From NCBI GenBank assembly GCA_011503125.2, contig WWBZ02000009.1, positions 186,001-250,000 on the forward strand: a DNA stretch of 64,000 nt, in the 5' to 3' direction. A program made the translations under genes and the position numbers. The number at the start of each line of letters is the position of its first letter. Positions within the stretch are counted from its first letter, which is position 1. Origin of the DNA: Botryosphaeria dothidea. Taxonomy: Eukaryota; Ascomycota; Dothideomycetes; Botryosphaeriales; Botryosphaeriaceae. Under the pieces are notes generated by a model that ran no database searches, was not told where the DNA came from, and worked only from the letters and a program-made list of their open reading frames with translations. Of this stretch, positions 45,689-55,787 are shown one piece after another.

Positions 45689-47042
45689 ATGTTCGACAAC
45701 ATCTGCAACCTGCCGCTCAGCTCGGAGCTCTTCGCCCAGGCCATCCACCCCACCGAGCCGCTCGTCGCCTTTGGCCTGTCGGCCGGTCATGTCCAGACTT
45801 TCCGCCTGCCGCCCGTCGCAACCTCCGAGGAAGACGACAGCTCAATCGAGGACGCCGCCGCCGCGAGCGAGAACGGCTTCGGCCAGATCGAGACGGTCTG
45901 GCGCACGCGCCGCCACAAGGGCAGCTGCCGCAGCCTGGCCTACAGCATCGACGGCGAGGCCCTGTACTCCGCCGGCACCGACGGGCTGGTGAAAGCCGCG
46001 AGCGCGGAGACGGGGCAGGTCCTCTCGAAAATCAACGTGCCGCGCATCGGGTTCGTCATCTCCCACCAATGCCCACTTTCTCGATCTCTTCTTCGCTGAT
46101 GCGCGGTTTGAACACAGCAGCACAAACACCGACGTCGACCCGCCCTCCCTCCTGCACGTCCTCTCCCCGCAGACCCTCCTCCTCGCCACCGACTCGTCCC
46201 CGATGCACCTCTTCGACCTGCGCGAGGACCGCACCTTCGCCTCGCTGCGCGCCAGCGCCACCCACCACCCCCACGACGACTACGTCTCCAGCCTGACCTC
46301 GCTGCCGCCCAGCGCGGCCAGCACCTCCGGCTTCAGCAAGCAGTGGGTCACGACGGGCGGCTCGACGCTCGCCGTCACGGACCTGCGCCGCGGCGTGCTG
46401 GTGCGCAGCGAGGACCAGGGCGAGGAGCTGCTGTCGAGCCTGCACGTGGGCGGGCTCGGCAAGAAGGGGACGAGCGTCGGCGAGAAGATTTTGGTGGGTG
46501 GGGGCAGCGGCGTGTTGACGCTGTGGGAGAGGGGCGTTTGGGACGACCAGGACGAGAGGATCACGGTGGATAAGGAGCCCGGCGGCGGGGAGAGTTTGGA
46601 TGTCATGACGCTTTTCCCGGACGGCGTGGGGCCGCGGGGGAAGACGGTTGCAGTGGGCTTGGGGAACGGGTTGGTGCGGTTTGTGAGGGTTGGGCAGAAT
46701 CAGGTCGTGGGCGAGATTAGCCACGATGAGACGGGCGAGAGCGTCGTTGCGCTGGGTTTTGATGTTGGTGGTAGGCTGATCACGGGTGGTGGGCAGGTCG
46801 TGAAGGTGTGGCACGAGAAGACTTATGGTGGCGATGGCGACGATGATGAGGCGGAGGATGCGATCGATGGCGCAAAGAGGCCGCTGGACAGCGACGATGA
46901 TGACAGCGATGCGAACGATAGTGACGCGGACAGCAGTGACGATGATAGTGGCAGGAAACGGAGGAAGAAGAGGAAGAGGGGCAAGGGCAAAGATAAGAGC
47001 GGTGGCAAGCCGGTGGTGCAGAAGTTCAAGGGCTTGGATTAG
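45689..47042 (+). CDS. JIP5: WD40 ribosome-biogenesis protein JIP5 (WDR55 homologue)
   Basis: Exons 45689..46050 and 46118..47042 give 428 residues. The start [35 protein letters not shown] is typical of fungal Jip5. WD40 blades continue with [88 protein letters not shown] and [26 protein letters not shown]. The C-terminus is highly acidic ([11 protein letters not shown]) and then Lys/Arg-rich ([16 protein letters not shown]), as expected for a nucleolar protein. It acts in 60S subunit maturation in yeast. The intron donor GTTCGT is slightly unusual, but the join (RIG/STNTD) restores the frame. Confidence 0.92.
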
Positions 47043-48079
47043 AGTTGGATAGGCTTTTGGGTTTGCGGGGGAAATGGTGCGGTTTTTGTCGAGCGCCGAT
47101 GGGGCGCTGAAGTGCTCTCTGCTCTGGAGACGAAAAAAACAAATTTATACCCCTGTGTATATAGCAATGGATTGGATCAAATAAAATGGGATTTGGCATA
47201 CAATGGATTGAGCTCTTTTAGTGTGGGTTTGTGTGTGTTCGCTGTGTGGGAGAGAGGTTGAAGAAGTGATGGACCCTGCATGATCTACCGGTCTACCGAG
47301 GTGCGCGTGAAGATCTGACTTCAGTGAAATGCCGTGGGAATTAATTGTTTATTGCTGCCGAATATTCTGTAGAGGACTCGTTGTGTTGTGTCTGCTAGAC
47401 AGGCAATTGCTCCGAGCGTGCCTAGAATGAAGTGACGACACTGCTGCCTGTACTGGAGCTTGAGACGCATGAGCTCTTTTGTGTGCACACTTGGTAGTTT
47501 ACCAGCTCAGATTTCTTTTGCGGCTTCAAAAAGTAATATAATGACATTTGAACACTGCAGGTGTGAGTATTTGGGCAAGGGATGGCGTGGTTCGAACTTG
47601 ATACCTTGACCCAAAAAGGAAAAAGAGGGCCACCCGCACCCACTGAGGGGCTCCCACTACTCAAAGGCAGGGGAGATCGCCAGGGCCGCACGACACTAAA
47701 TGGTCCGCAGCCTCCGAAGTTACAGCAGCACGGGGGCAGTGGGAGGATATTCGCGATTTGACTTCATGTACCCCATAAAAACGTCCCCCACAACCAAATT
47801 GACGGAGATATACATTCGCTTCAAGATATTCCAATAACACAACAATGTGAGACCAGTATTCTTTTTGGAAGGTACGAAACAATGACTCCCGGTGCCGCAC
47901 GGAGTAAGTTTATGTTATGTTCTACTACACCAGCCCTTTCGTCAGCGCGCTTTCATCATTTTCATCACTCTTGCGCGCCTTTTCGCTCTTCTTTGCTGCT
48001 GCTGCCGCTGCCGCTGCCGCGTTCGCCGCAACCTTTTTTGTCCTTTCTTGCGCCTGCCGTCTTCCTCTCTTTCACCACC
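47043..48079. other. Intergenic region upstream of RNase H-like copy 1
   Basis: About 1 kb. The right end (47930-48079) is pyrimidine-rich with CTGCTGCCGCTGCCG repeats and looks like a promoter or 5' UTR. Otherwise nothing was recognised. Confidence 0.5.
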
Positions 48080-49014
48080 ATGTTCACCGCCGATTTTGGT
48101 CCCTTTCCGGGAAGGGTCATCATCGAAGATGGCCTCTCAACTAAGTACGAAGCCGCAAAGCCATATGCCGACGCCGCTTCCGCCCCTGCCTCCTCTCCGC
48201 TCCCTTCGCCGGCGTCTTCGTCTCCTTCTCCGACGCGTCCGGCGCCGATCGCAAGGACGACCCGTCCGGCAAGACGCGTTGGACGAGCGGGTCCGCCGTC
48301 TGGCGCCTCGACCCCGGTGAGACCTGGGCCCAGCGGGGCTGACCCACCCCACACATACCGGGCACCGCGTCGGCCGAGCTCAACACAGTTGCGCTGAACC
48401 TGTTCAACACGCTGGAGGTGATTGAGGACATCCTCAGCACTCAGCCCGAGCCCGAGTCCGCCCTCCCAGCTCGCGGCAGCTTCGCCTGGGCAGCGAAGTC
48501 CAGCAACAGCAACAGCAACAACAACAGCAACAGCTCCTCCTCCTCCTCCTCCTCCTCCTCCTCCTCCTCCTCCTCCTCCTCCATCACTACCACTACCACC
48601 ACCGCCGCCGCCGCCGCCGCCCACCAGCCGAGGCTGGTAGTCATTTCGGACTGCAAGGGCGTCCTGGAGGTTATCCGGGACATGTTTCCGGACAGCCGGC
48701 TGCCCAGGAACCTGGATCACGGGCTTCTGCGTGAGGTCTTCATGCTGGCAGAGCGGCTGGCCGCTCTGGGCGTGTTGATCGAGCTGCACTGGACGCCCTC
48801 GCACCGCGGCATCGTCGGCAACGAGCTGGCGGACCAGGTCGCCAAGGCGCACAGGCCCGACCAGATCGACCCGGACGAGTACCCGCCGGCGACGCAGGCG
48901 GGCAAGAGGAAGAAGAGAAAGGCGGAGCACGAGCGGGCGAGAAAGAGGAGGGAGGGGAAGGATGGAATGGCGATTCCTGTCGAGGTTGATGGGGATGAGG
49001 AGGAGTGGGGGTAG
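48080..49014 (+). pseudogene. RNase H-fold protein, copy 1 (one frameshift, one nonsense codon)
   Basis: Translation starts MFTADFGPFPGRVIIEDG at 48080 but must change frame near 48165-48180 to continue as FRPCLLSAPFAGVFVSFSDAS. In that frame a TGA at 48340..48342 interrupts RG/PTPHIPG. After it the frame stays open to 49014. The four RNase HI acidic positions can be placed: SFSDAS, SAELNTV, ISDCKGV and the C-terminal HWTPSHRGIVGNELADQVAK. A Ser/Asn/Thr/Ala homopolymer stretch separates the second and third. The tail is Lys/Arg-rich. It aligns end to end with copy 2 on the other strand, where the TGA corresponds to a Glu codon. It could be a recent pseudogene or carry sequence errors; introns do not explain the breaks. 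Confidence 0.75.
48534..48582 (+). repeat. (TCC)n repeat coding for a poly-Ser linker
   Basis: About 16 TCC units follow a CAGCAACA-type imperfect repeat inside RNase H-like copy 1. The runs encode Asn/Ser and then a 17-Ser stretch. Confidence 0.9.
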
Positions 49015-49960
49015 TAGTTGGGGGGACTTCTCGGGGCTTTTGGGCTGGGGTTTCCCTGCTGGTCGGTGTTGGATGGAGGTTTCTTCTCTTCTTGTATTTT
49101 CTTTTTTTGTAATATATAGTTGTAGTATAGCGCACGCGTGCCGCCGAGACAGGCCATTTCCTCCTTCCGCATGGCCCGAAACGGTAAGTTGACTTTCAAG
49201 TATGACTGTTGCTGACATTTGCTAGGGCGCTACAACAACACCAGATACGTGGTTGATGAGTAACGGATTGGCAGAGATGGCTTATGAATCAGTGTCAGCT
49301 GCCGGAGGGATACAAAGCTCAGTAAGTGTTCTTTTTCTTTCGAACATTAACAAGACTTGCCATTACTCTAAGTATGGAGAACGAAGGCACGTTGGTACTA
49401 TATTACACCGGAAAGTTACTTCAAAACAACAGCCGGAACTTAGACCCTCAACTTCCAGCCGGCTCTATTTGATATCCTGCCGTTGTTGCAATCAGCACTC
49501 CGGTCTACGAGATTCATTTCACTTCAATATAACCCAGCAACTCAGTAATGTGAGATCATCTGAACTGCTTTGTCACAAGAAAATCATGTAGAAGCACTGA
49601 TTTTCATGAATGATATACCCTGCTGGATGACGCATCTTTGCGTAACGTATTTGAGAGTGCCTTGTGAAGTGGTGCAGTTGGCACGTTCGAGGGAAGAACA
49701 CTTACATCACTGCTGATAAACAACCTCCAGTGCTTATATATCAATCAATCGAGCCCAGTATCCAACAACCAACAAAATGGCCCGGTTGTAACCTCTCTCA
49801 AAAACCATAAAGCATATTAAAGAAATCAACTTACCATCTTCGGTAGTCCAAGAAGGAAAAAGGAAAAACGACGGCCAGCTCCGGCGGCGGGATAAGTGCG
49901 CTATACTACAACTATATGATGCAAAAAATGGTACAAGAAAGAAAAGAACCACAATCACCC
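49015..49960. other. Spacer between the inverted RNase H-like copies
   Basis: The outer parts of this spacer are related to each other in inverted orientation (see the inverted repeat). The centre, about 49230-49760, is AT-leaning and shows no coding signature, transposase or terminal repeat. Confidence 0.5.
49114..49917. repeat. Inverted repeat in the 3' flanks of the RNase H-like pair
   Basis: A 22-base sequence at 49114..49135 is repeated perfectly in reverse complement at 49896..49917. It lies about 100 bases past the stop of copy 1 and about 45 past that of copy 2. A second shared stretch, GGTAAGTTGA, is at 49183..49192 and inverted at 49827..49836. The arms are therefore the homologous 3' flanks of one duplicated unit. 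Confidence 0.85.
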
Positions 49961-51138
49961 CTAAAACTCGAACCCATCTCCCTGGGCAGAAGGCGCCGGC
50001 GCTCCCTCCCTCTCCTCCGCCATTCTCCTCTCCCTCTCCTCAATCTCATCCACCTCCTCATCCAGGCTGCGGCAGCCGTCGACAGCGGCGAAGGGACGGT
50101 ACGGGAGGAGACAGCGCTCCTCCTGCTCGTCCTTCGCCATCCATCTCCAGACCTGCCGCAGCCGCTCCATCTCCGCCTCCACCTCCTCGCCCCTCTTCTC
50201 CTTCCGCCTCAACCCCGCCATCCTGTGCCGCAGGCGCTCCGCCCGCAGCGACCGCCGCGCCGTGCGCTCCGCCGCATCCTTCCCCCGTCACCTTCCCCAC
50301 GTCCCACTTGGGCGGGTACATCAGCGGGTCCAGCACGTCCGGCCGGTGCGCCGCCGCCACCGCGTCCGCGCGCACGTTGCCCTCGACGCCCTTGTGCAAG
50401 CGCATCCAGTGCAGCTGCACGCCCACGCCGCGCGCGCGCAGCTGCGAGGCCAGCGTTGAAGGCTTCTTGCAGCAGCGCCCTGTCCCACTTCGGCCAGCCG
50501 TGGCCAGGCCTCAGCTCGCGAATGACCCGGCATATTGTGTCCGAATCGGTAAGTGTGATGGACTTCTTGATGGCTGTTGGGCCAGGCCCGGGACTGGCGG
50601 GGGCGGCGGGCGCGGGGTTGGTGGTGGTGTCGTCGTCGTCGTTGTCGTCGTCGCGCTTGCGCTTCTGGCCGGCGACAGGTGTGGTGGTAGCGGCGGTGGC
50701 GGCGGTGGCGGCGGTGGCGGCGGCGGCGGAGGAGGAAGAGGAGGAAGAGGTGTTGTTGTTGTTGTTGTTGTTGTTGTTGGTGGGAGAAGTAAGCCTCTCC
50801 ACTCTTCGAAGAGACATGACGACGGCCTTCAACTCTCCATCTGTATTTCCCCGGAGTTCTGGAGCCGGTTCTCCCTCGTCGTGCCACTGGTTGTTACCAT
50901 GCAGCCGCGAGACGTTGGCGCAGCCAACCCATGCGTCCTTCGGCTCACCAGCACGTCCCACGGCAGACGCATCGGTGAAGGAGATGAATGCTCCCCCAAA
51001 CATCCCCGCGTTGGCAGGCGTGGCCGGGGCGCAGCAAGCGCGTGCAAAGTCCAGACAGGACTTGTCCTTGGTGGCCGGGTCCTTGTCGACGACGACGGTG
51101 CCGGCGAACGGCTGCAGCGGAAAGGTGCTCGGCGCCAT
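49961..51138 (-). pseudogene. RNase H-fold protein, copy 2 (two one-base frameshifts)
   Basis: From ATG 51138 the protein reads MAPSTFPLQPFAGTVVVDKD.., AFISFTDASAVG, DGELKAVVMSL, an Asn/Ser/Ala/Thr linker and a KRKRDDDNDDDD segment, ITLTDSDTICRVI, then LLQEAF. One extra base near 50455 must be skipped to continue as TLASQLRARGVGVQLHWMRLHKGVEGNVRADAVAA. A second extra base, in the C5 run at 50282..50286, must be skipped to continue as KDAAERTARRSLRAE and a charged helical tail to the stop at 49961. All four RNase HI catalytic positions (D, E, D, H/D) are retained. Homopolymer error is possible for the second break. Confidence 0.72.
50752..50778 (+). repeat. (GTT)9 repeat coding for nine Asn on the minus strand
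   Basis: This perfect trinucleotide repeat is in RNase H-like copy 2, at the same place in the fold as the poly-Ser repeat of copy 1. It is next to GGC/GGT-rich triplets coding for Ala/Thr. Confidence 0.9.
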
Positions 51139-53238
51139 GGTGACTGACGGCGAGCGGGCGAGCAAGAGAGGAAGAAAAAAACAGTCGACGGGGTGTAGAT
51201 GAGCGGGTGAGTCCCAGGAAGGCAAGAAAAGAGGGCGCGGGCTGCGAGAGGACAGTCGTGATGGTGATGGTGATGGCGGCCCGAGGACAAGAAGCATGGT
51301 GTTGACGAGAGAAACATGACATTCAGTGGCTACCCTGCGGCTTCCGAGTGTGAGTGAATTAAATTAAGAAAAAGCAGAATATCTTGCAGTGAAGTGAAAA
51401 GGTATAAGTGATTAGTTGACTGTAATATCTTGAAGTGATGTAGTGCGCGTCGACCTCCTTTTTGGGGGCATATAAGTAAATTCAGCGACGCCATAAATAA
51501 CCACCCGAACCCGTAACTCATCTGTTGGTGTAGTGGGCCTCGGCACTTCTCCTTGATACGATCTTCTTATCGTTAGGGGTAATGAAGAATATCGGTACGG
51601 TGGGATATCCCCATTAGGAGGATCATTTCTTGCCCCAAAGACACTCAGTTCGAATCTCGCCCGTCCCCGCTGTCTTTTGCCCTCTTTTACCCTCTTTTAC
51701 CATTTTGATTTGGATTCACATCACTCAAGACCACCGCCACGGGCTTCTAGCTCTTTGCCCATTTTTCATGTACCGGTGCCCGTAAGCACAGCGCCCTCGT
51801 CTATTTCCTCTTTCAACCCAGCCGCCCCAGTCTTGCGACAGCTCACTCCGCCTTCTCCATCAACACCACAATCTCAAACACATTGACCATATTACCCAGC
51901 CATCCACTTACAGACAGACATGCCGCACGACCTCAACACCGTTGCGTATGCCGCAACGTATATCATACACCGTCACTCCAACCTACATCCAAGGAACCTC
52001 ATGATCGACTCTCGAGCCCTCAGACTTCCACATACAAAGAGGCCTTCTCGCCATGCCCATCCTCCGATGACCCATACACCGCGCAATTTCTGCCGTATAA
52101 AGAACCAATAATCACTCTCGGCTTCTTTTGGGAAGGTCTCTCACAGCCCCATCGCAGAGCGGTCAGTTCGAGATCTCGACTATGCCGAAACCCACGCCCA
52201 GCTTTTTGATGCACATTGTCACTCAGCCCGGCTGTAGCACATCAATTCAAGCTCTATAGGAGTCTAAACTGAATCTTGTTGATGAAGGGCATAAAGAGGC
52301 ATCGATGGTGAGCATAATGGGTTCAAGCAGATATTGGGACGAGAGCTCGGGCTTGTGAAGTCAAGACTGCGATTCATACACATAGCAGCAAGAGGGACAG
52401 TAGTTCCAGCGGAGGAAGCCGTAGAGGTCTTCGCTCGGCTAAATGCATTGTAAGAGAAACCAGTTCTCTTGCTTGCCGCTGTCATCGATGTACCATCCAC
52501 AACACCTTTTAACCCCAAGAAAACCACAACCACCTTCCCACACAGCTCTCCCAACCGGCTCCCAGCACATGACACTCACAAGAGTCATACAGCTGACGTA
52601 CTCGTAATCCGCACCGCGCACATTCAGCCGCGCGCCGTGATCGACGCCCCGGCGGGCTCGGCAGAAAGGCTTGCGTGCGGCTGACGCACCGCAAGCCACC
52701 GGGTGGGCACGGGTATGCAGGCATGCCGGTAGCGCGGGCGCCGTGGCGCAACGCGGGTAATGCGGTCGGCAAGGGGAGGATAAATTGGCCCTGTGGGCTG
52801 TGGGTACGAGAGGACGACACTGAACCTCGGGAGCGTCTTCGCACCTGCGACGACCTAAATTTTTCGTACTGAGTTGCTTTGGAGGCACTTGGAATGGCTG
52901 TACTGCTTCTCGCGAGGACTCTTATCAACAAGTGACTAGCGTAGTAGGTAGTGAGGCTATGTGGGCTTCCTGTTCTCTTCGGGGCTCGTTTGGCCGTACT
53001 GGTGATGGCCTGCGAACATGTTCGACGATGAGTTTCAGCAGCATGGGCTCCTTGCTGACGCGCATCTATGCTTTATCTCAGAGCGGAGTGCCCACAAGTC
53101 CCGATGATATACCTTATGCAACCCAGAAAGAGTGAACCCCTTCACAGCGCAAATTAATTACTACGTCAACGACAGACCGACCGACTTCATTATCCACCCA
53201 CTCAATTTTGCTTCTCAGGTAGCAATGTCTGCACAATC
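51139..53238. other. Intergenic region with no recognised gene
   Basis: This 2.1 kb stretch includes the promoter of RNase H-like copy 2. It has a tRNA-like pair of A and B boxes near 51526 and 51649 that does not fold into a tRNA. Frames at 51677..51886, 51883..52209 and 52439..52931 are short and compositionally simple. Confidence 0.5.
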
Positions 53239-55271
53239 TCAAACAGAGATCTCGTTCTTCTCCGGCAGCACCTCCTGCTTCTCGGCATAACCCACCGAGC
53301 CGCCGCGCACAATCTCCTCGAGGCCGACCTCGCGGTTGACCTCCCTCATGCGCTCCTTGTCCGCCTCGGCAGTTCCCACGCTGCCGAACAGGATGTCCAT
53401 CTCCTCGAGCGTCAGGTTCTTGGTCTCGGGCACGAAAAGCCAAATGCTACCAGACGTCAGAATGTTTTTCTTGAAAGACCTGAGCAAAAAGGAAAAGAAC
53501 TTACAAAGCCGCGCCGCCGAACGTCAAGAGCCCGAAGAAGATGTACGTCCCGTACGTCATGCCCGTCAGCATGTCCGGCGTGACCTGGCCGACGATGAAG
53601 TTGTTCATCCACTGTTGCGGCTGTCAGTGCTGCGTTTTGGAAGGGGAAAGGAGGATCGGGAGCGCGTACGTTAGAGCTGGCGCCCAGCGAGATGCCATAC
53701 GGACGGTTCGACAGCGGCCACACCTCCGCGATGATGATCCAGGCGCAGGGGCCCCAGGAGTAGCCGAAGTGGATGACGAAGAGCCAGACCATGGCGACGG
53801 CGGCCCAGCCGGCGGCGCGGTGGGACTCCCACGAGTCCTGGTTCTTGGCGACGATGACGGCCTAAGGGGGGAGGTTAGTTGCAGGCTGATAGGCTAGAGT
53901 GGGAGGCATACGATGATGATGTGGCAGGTGGCCATGCCGATGGCGCCGACGATCAGGACGGGCTTGCGGCCCAGCTTGTCGACGTACATGACGGCGGGGA
54001 TGGTGGCGATGAACATGACGATGCCGACGACGCCGGTGGCTAGGAGCGAGGTGGCGTTGGAACTCATGCCGAGCTTGTTGAAGATTTGCGGGGCGTAGTA
54101 GAGGATGGCGTTGATACCTTCGATACTGTCAGCGAGCTGTGTTGAAGGTGAGATTGAACCTGAGATCCACCTGTCCATTGCTGGAAGAACATAGTCAATG
54201 TTGCAACAATCACACGGCGGAACATGGGCATCGACTTGAAGAGAGAGCCGATGGCAACCCATTGCCTGTGCTCTGTCAGTATGCGCATTAGCAATGTTGA
54301 TGTGTCTTGACTCACAATTTGAAGGTGTTCCAGGCGGTTGGGTGAGACAGGTGTGGGAAATTCTCGGCCAGGGTCTTCTTTTCAAACAACGATTGCGCCC
54401 TGATCTCAGCATATTCGAGCTCGATGAGATCGTGGTCCTGGGACAGATTTCGTAGGTTGGCAAGGACGGTGCGTGCTTCCTGCTCTCGATCGTGGTGGAT
54501 GAGCCAACGGGGAGAGAACGGCATGAAGACCATGCCGACGCCCAGGAGTACGGCAGGGACAAGCTGCAATGAGAGCGGCAGCAGCCAGGCAGTCTTGGAC
54601 TGAGTGTCGCCAGTCCCACCAATGTAGTTGCATCCATAGTCAATCCAGAAAGATACCATGATACCCAGGGTGATGGACAGCTGTTGTAGACCAACGAGGG
54701 CGCCACGGACTTCTGGAGGGGCGATCTCGGCGTTGTACATGGGGACGACCATGGACAAGGAACCAACGCCCATTCCAGTGATGAAGCGCCCTCCAAGAAT
54801 GGAAGAATGTCCCCCTCCGGCAGCAGCGGTAGTCTGGATGATGACGCCGATGATGAAGATGCCGACGTTGATCAGGATTGTATACTTCCGCGAGAAGATC
54901 TCTGCGAGGAAACCGCTGTATAGTGTTCCGAACCAAGCACCAAGCTCGAGGATACTAGTGAGCCAGCCCATGCGTGTGGAATTATCGTCGCCGGTCCAGT
55001 CAGGCATTGCTACGAACGTAAGCGTTACGACCCATTGATATCACTTCCTTTTTTCGAAAGGCTCACTTCTCTGGAATGAGTTCATTGTGAGGACGCCACT
55101 GAAGACGCCCTGGTTGTACCCATATAGCAGACCTCCCAGACAGGCGAAGCAGGCAATTCCAAAGACCTTGATATTTTTCAGCAAAGCCAGAGGCCCGGCA
55201 ACGCCAGACAGCTCTTGACGACGCGTCAGAGCAGCCGAGTCAAACTGCGACGTTGCGCCGCCGGGAGCCAT
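53239..55271 (-). CDS. MFS sugar (monosaccharide) transporter
   Basis: Seven exons (55067..55271, 54316..55009, 54171..54265, 53912..54117, 53670..53861, 53505..53611, 53239..53446) give 568 residues. Sugar-porter signatures are GGLLYGYNQGVFSGVL (span 1), FLAEIFSRKY, GRFITGMGVGSLSMVVPMYNAEIAPPEVRGALVGLQQ, PFSPRWLI, FQQWTGINAILYYAPQIF, VDKLGRKP, and WIIIAEVWPLSNRPYG. FVPETKNLTLEEMD closes the last span. The intron with acceptor CGAAG (54118..54170) was chosen because it rebuilds WTGINAILYY exactly. An in-frame ATG at 55352 would add 27 residues. It is a plasma-membrane proton symporter or facilitator; substrate unknown. Confidence 0.94.
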
Positions 55272-55432
55272 GTTGGTAGCGGTGTAGGCGACGCTCAAGG
55301 ACGGTTTCCGGGGTAGAAAAGAAGAGGACGAAGTGCTGACTCCTAGGAACACCAGAGGCGGGGAATAAGAAGCAAAGCGAAAAAAGAGCCGGCAGAGCTA
55401 CGCCGGCCGCGTTTATTTGCGTCTGACGTGCA

Positions 55433-55439
55433 TTTTATA
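55433..55439 (-). promoter_or_regulatory. Putative TATA box of the sugar transporter
   Basis: TATAAAA on the minus strand lies about 165 bases upstream of the ATG at 55271. Confidence 0.45.
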
Positions 55440-55777
55440 CATGCGCACGACTCCGATCCCGTTCTCCGGGCTCGCAGAGGTGCATGCGGTAGGAGACTCA
55501 CCCCAGTCGTATTCACGTGGCGGGTAAAATGGGCGGTTAAATTGGGATGAAAGCTGGGGTCGGGCTAAGATGGGGAACAACCGCGAATGAAACGCGCCCG
55601 CCGGGGGCAGCGGCGCTCGTCATTCGCAGAAGGCCGCACTGGAGGCTGATGCGGGGCTCGAGGGCTTTTGCCGGAATCCTGCGAACACGAGTCGTTGTAG
55701 AGTTTCCGATGGGAGACGCGACGTCGTTGTCGTCGTCGTCGGAGAAGCAGACAGGCTCACCGACCCGCCGCCGATAT

Positions 55778-55787
55778 CCCCGCGGGG
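55778..55787. promoter_or_regulatory. Palindromic CCCCGCGGGG (double CreA/Mig1-like core)
   Basis: This perfect 10-base palindrome presents GCGGGG on both strands, matching SYGGRG. It lies about 510 bases upstream of a sugar transporter, a class of gene often under carbon repression. Function is inferred. Confidence 0.4.

Noticed and set aside
48300..48400. Intron using the donor GTGAGA at about 48317 in RNase H-like copy 1, to remove the TGA
   Set aside because: The sequence on both sides of and across the TGA aligns residue by residue with copy 2, where the segment is coding, so a nonsense codon is the simpler reading.
49015..49960. Transposon between the inverted RNase H-like copies
   Set aside because: The only inverted repeats are the homologous 3' flanks. 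No transposase, target-site duplication or terminal repeat was seen.
51519..51672. tRNA-like sequence with an A box (TGGTGTAGTGGG) and a B box (GTTCGAATC)
   Set aside because: The bases that would form the acceptor and T stems do not pair, and the spacing would need a long intron. At best it is a tRNA-derived relic.
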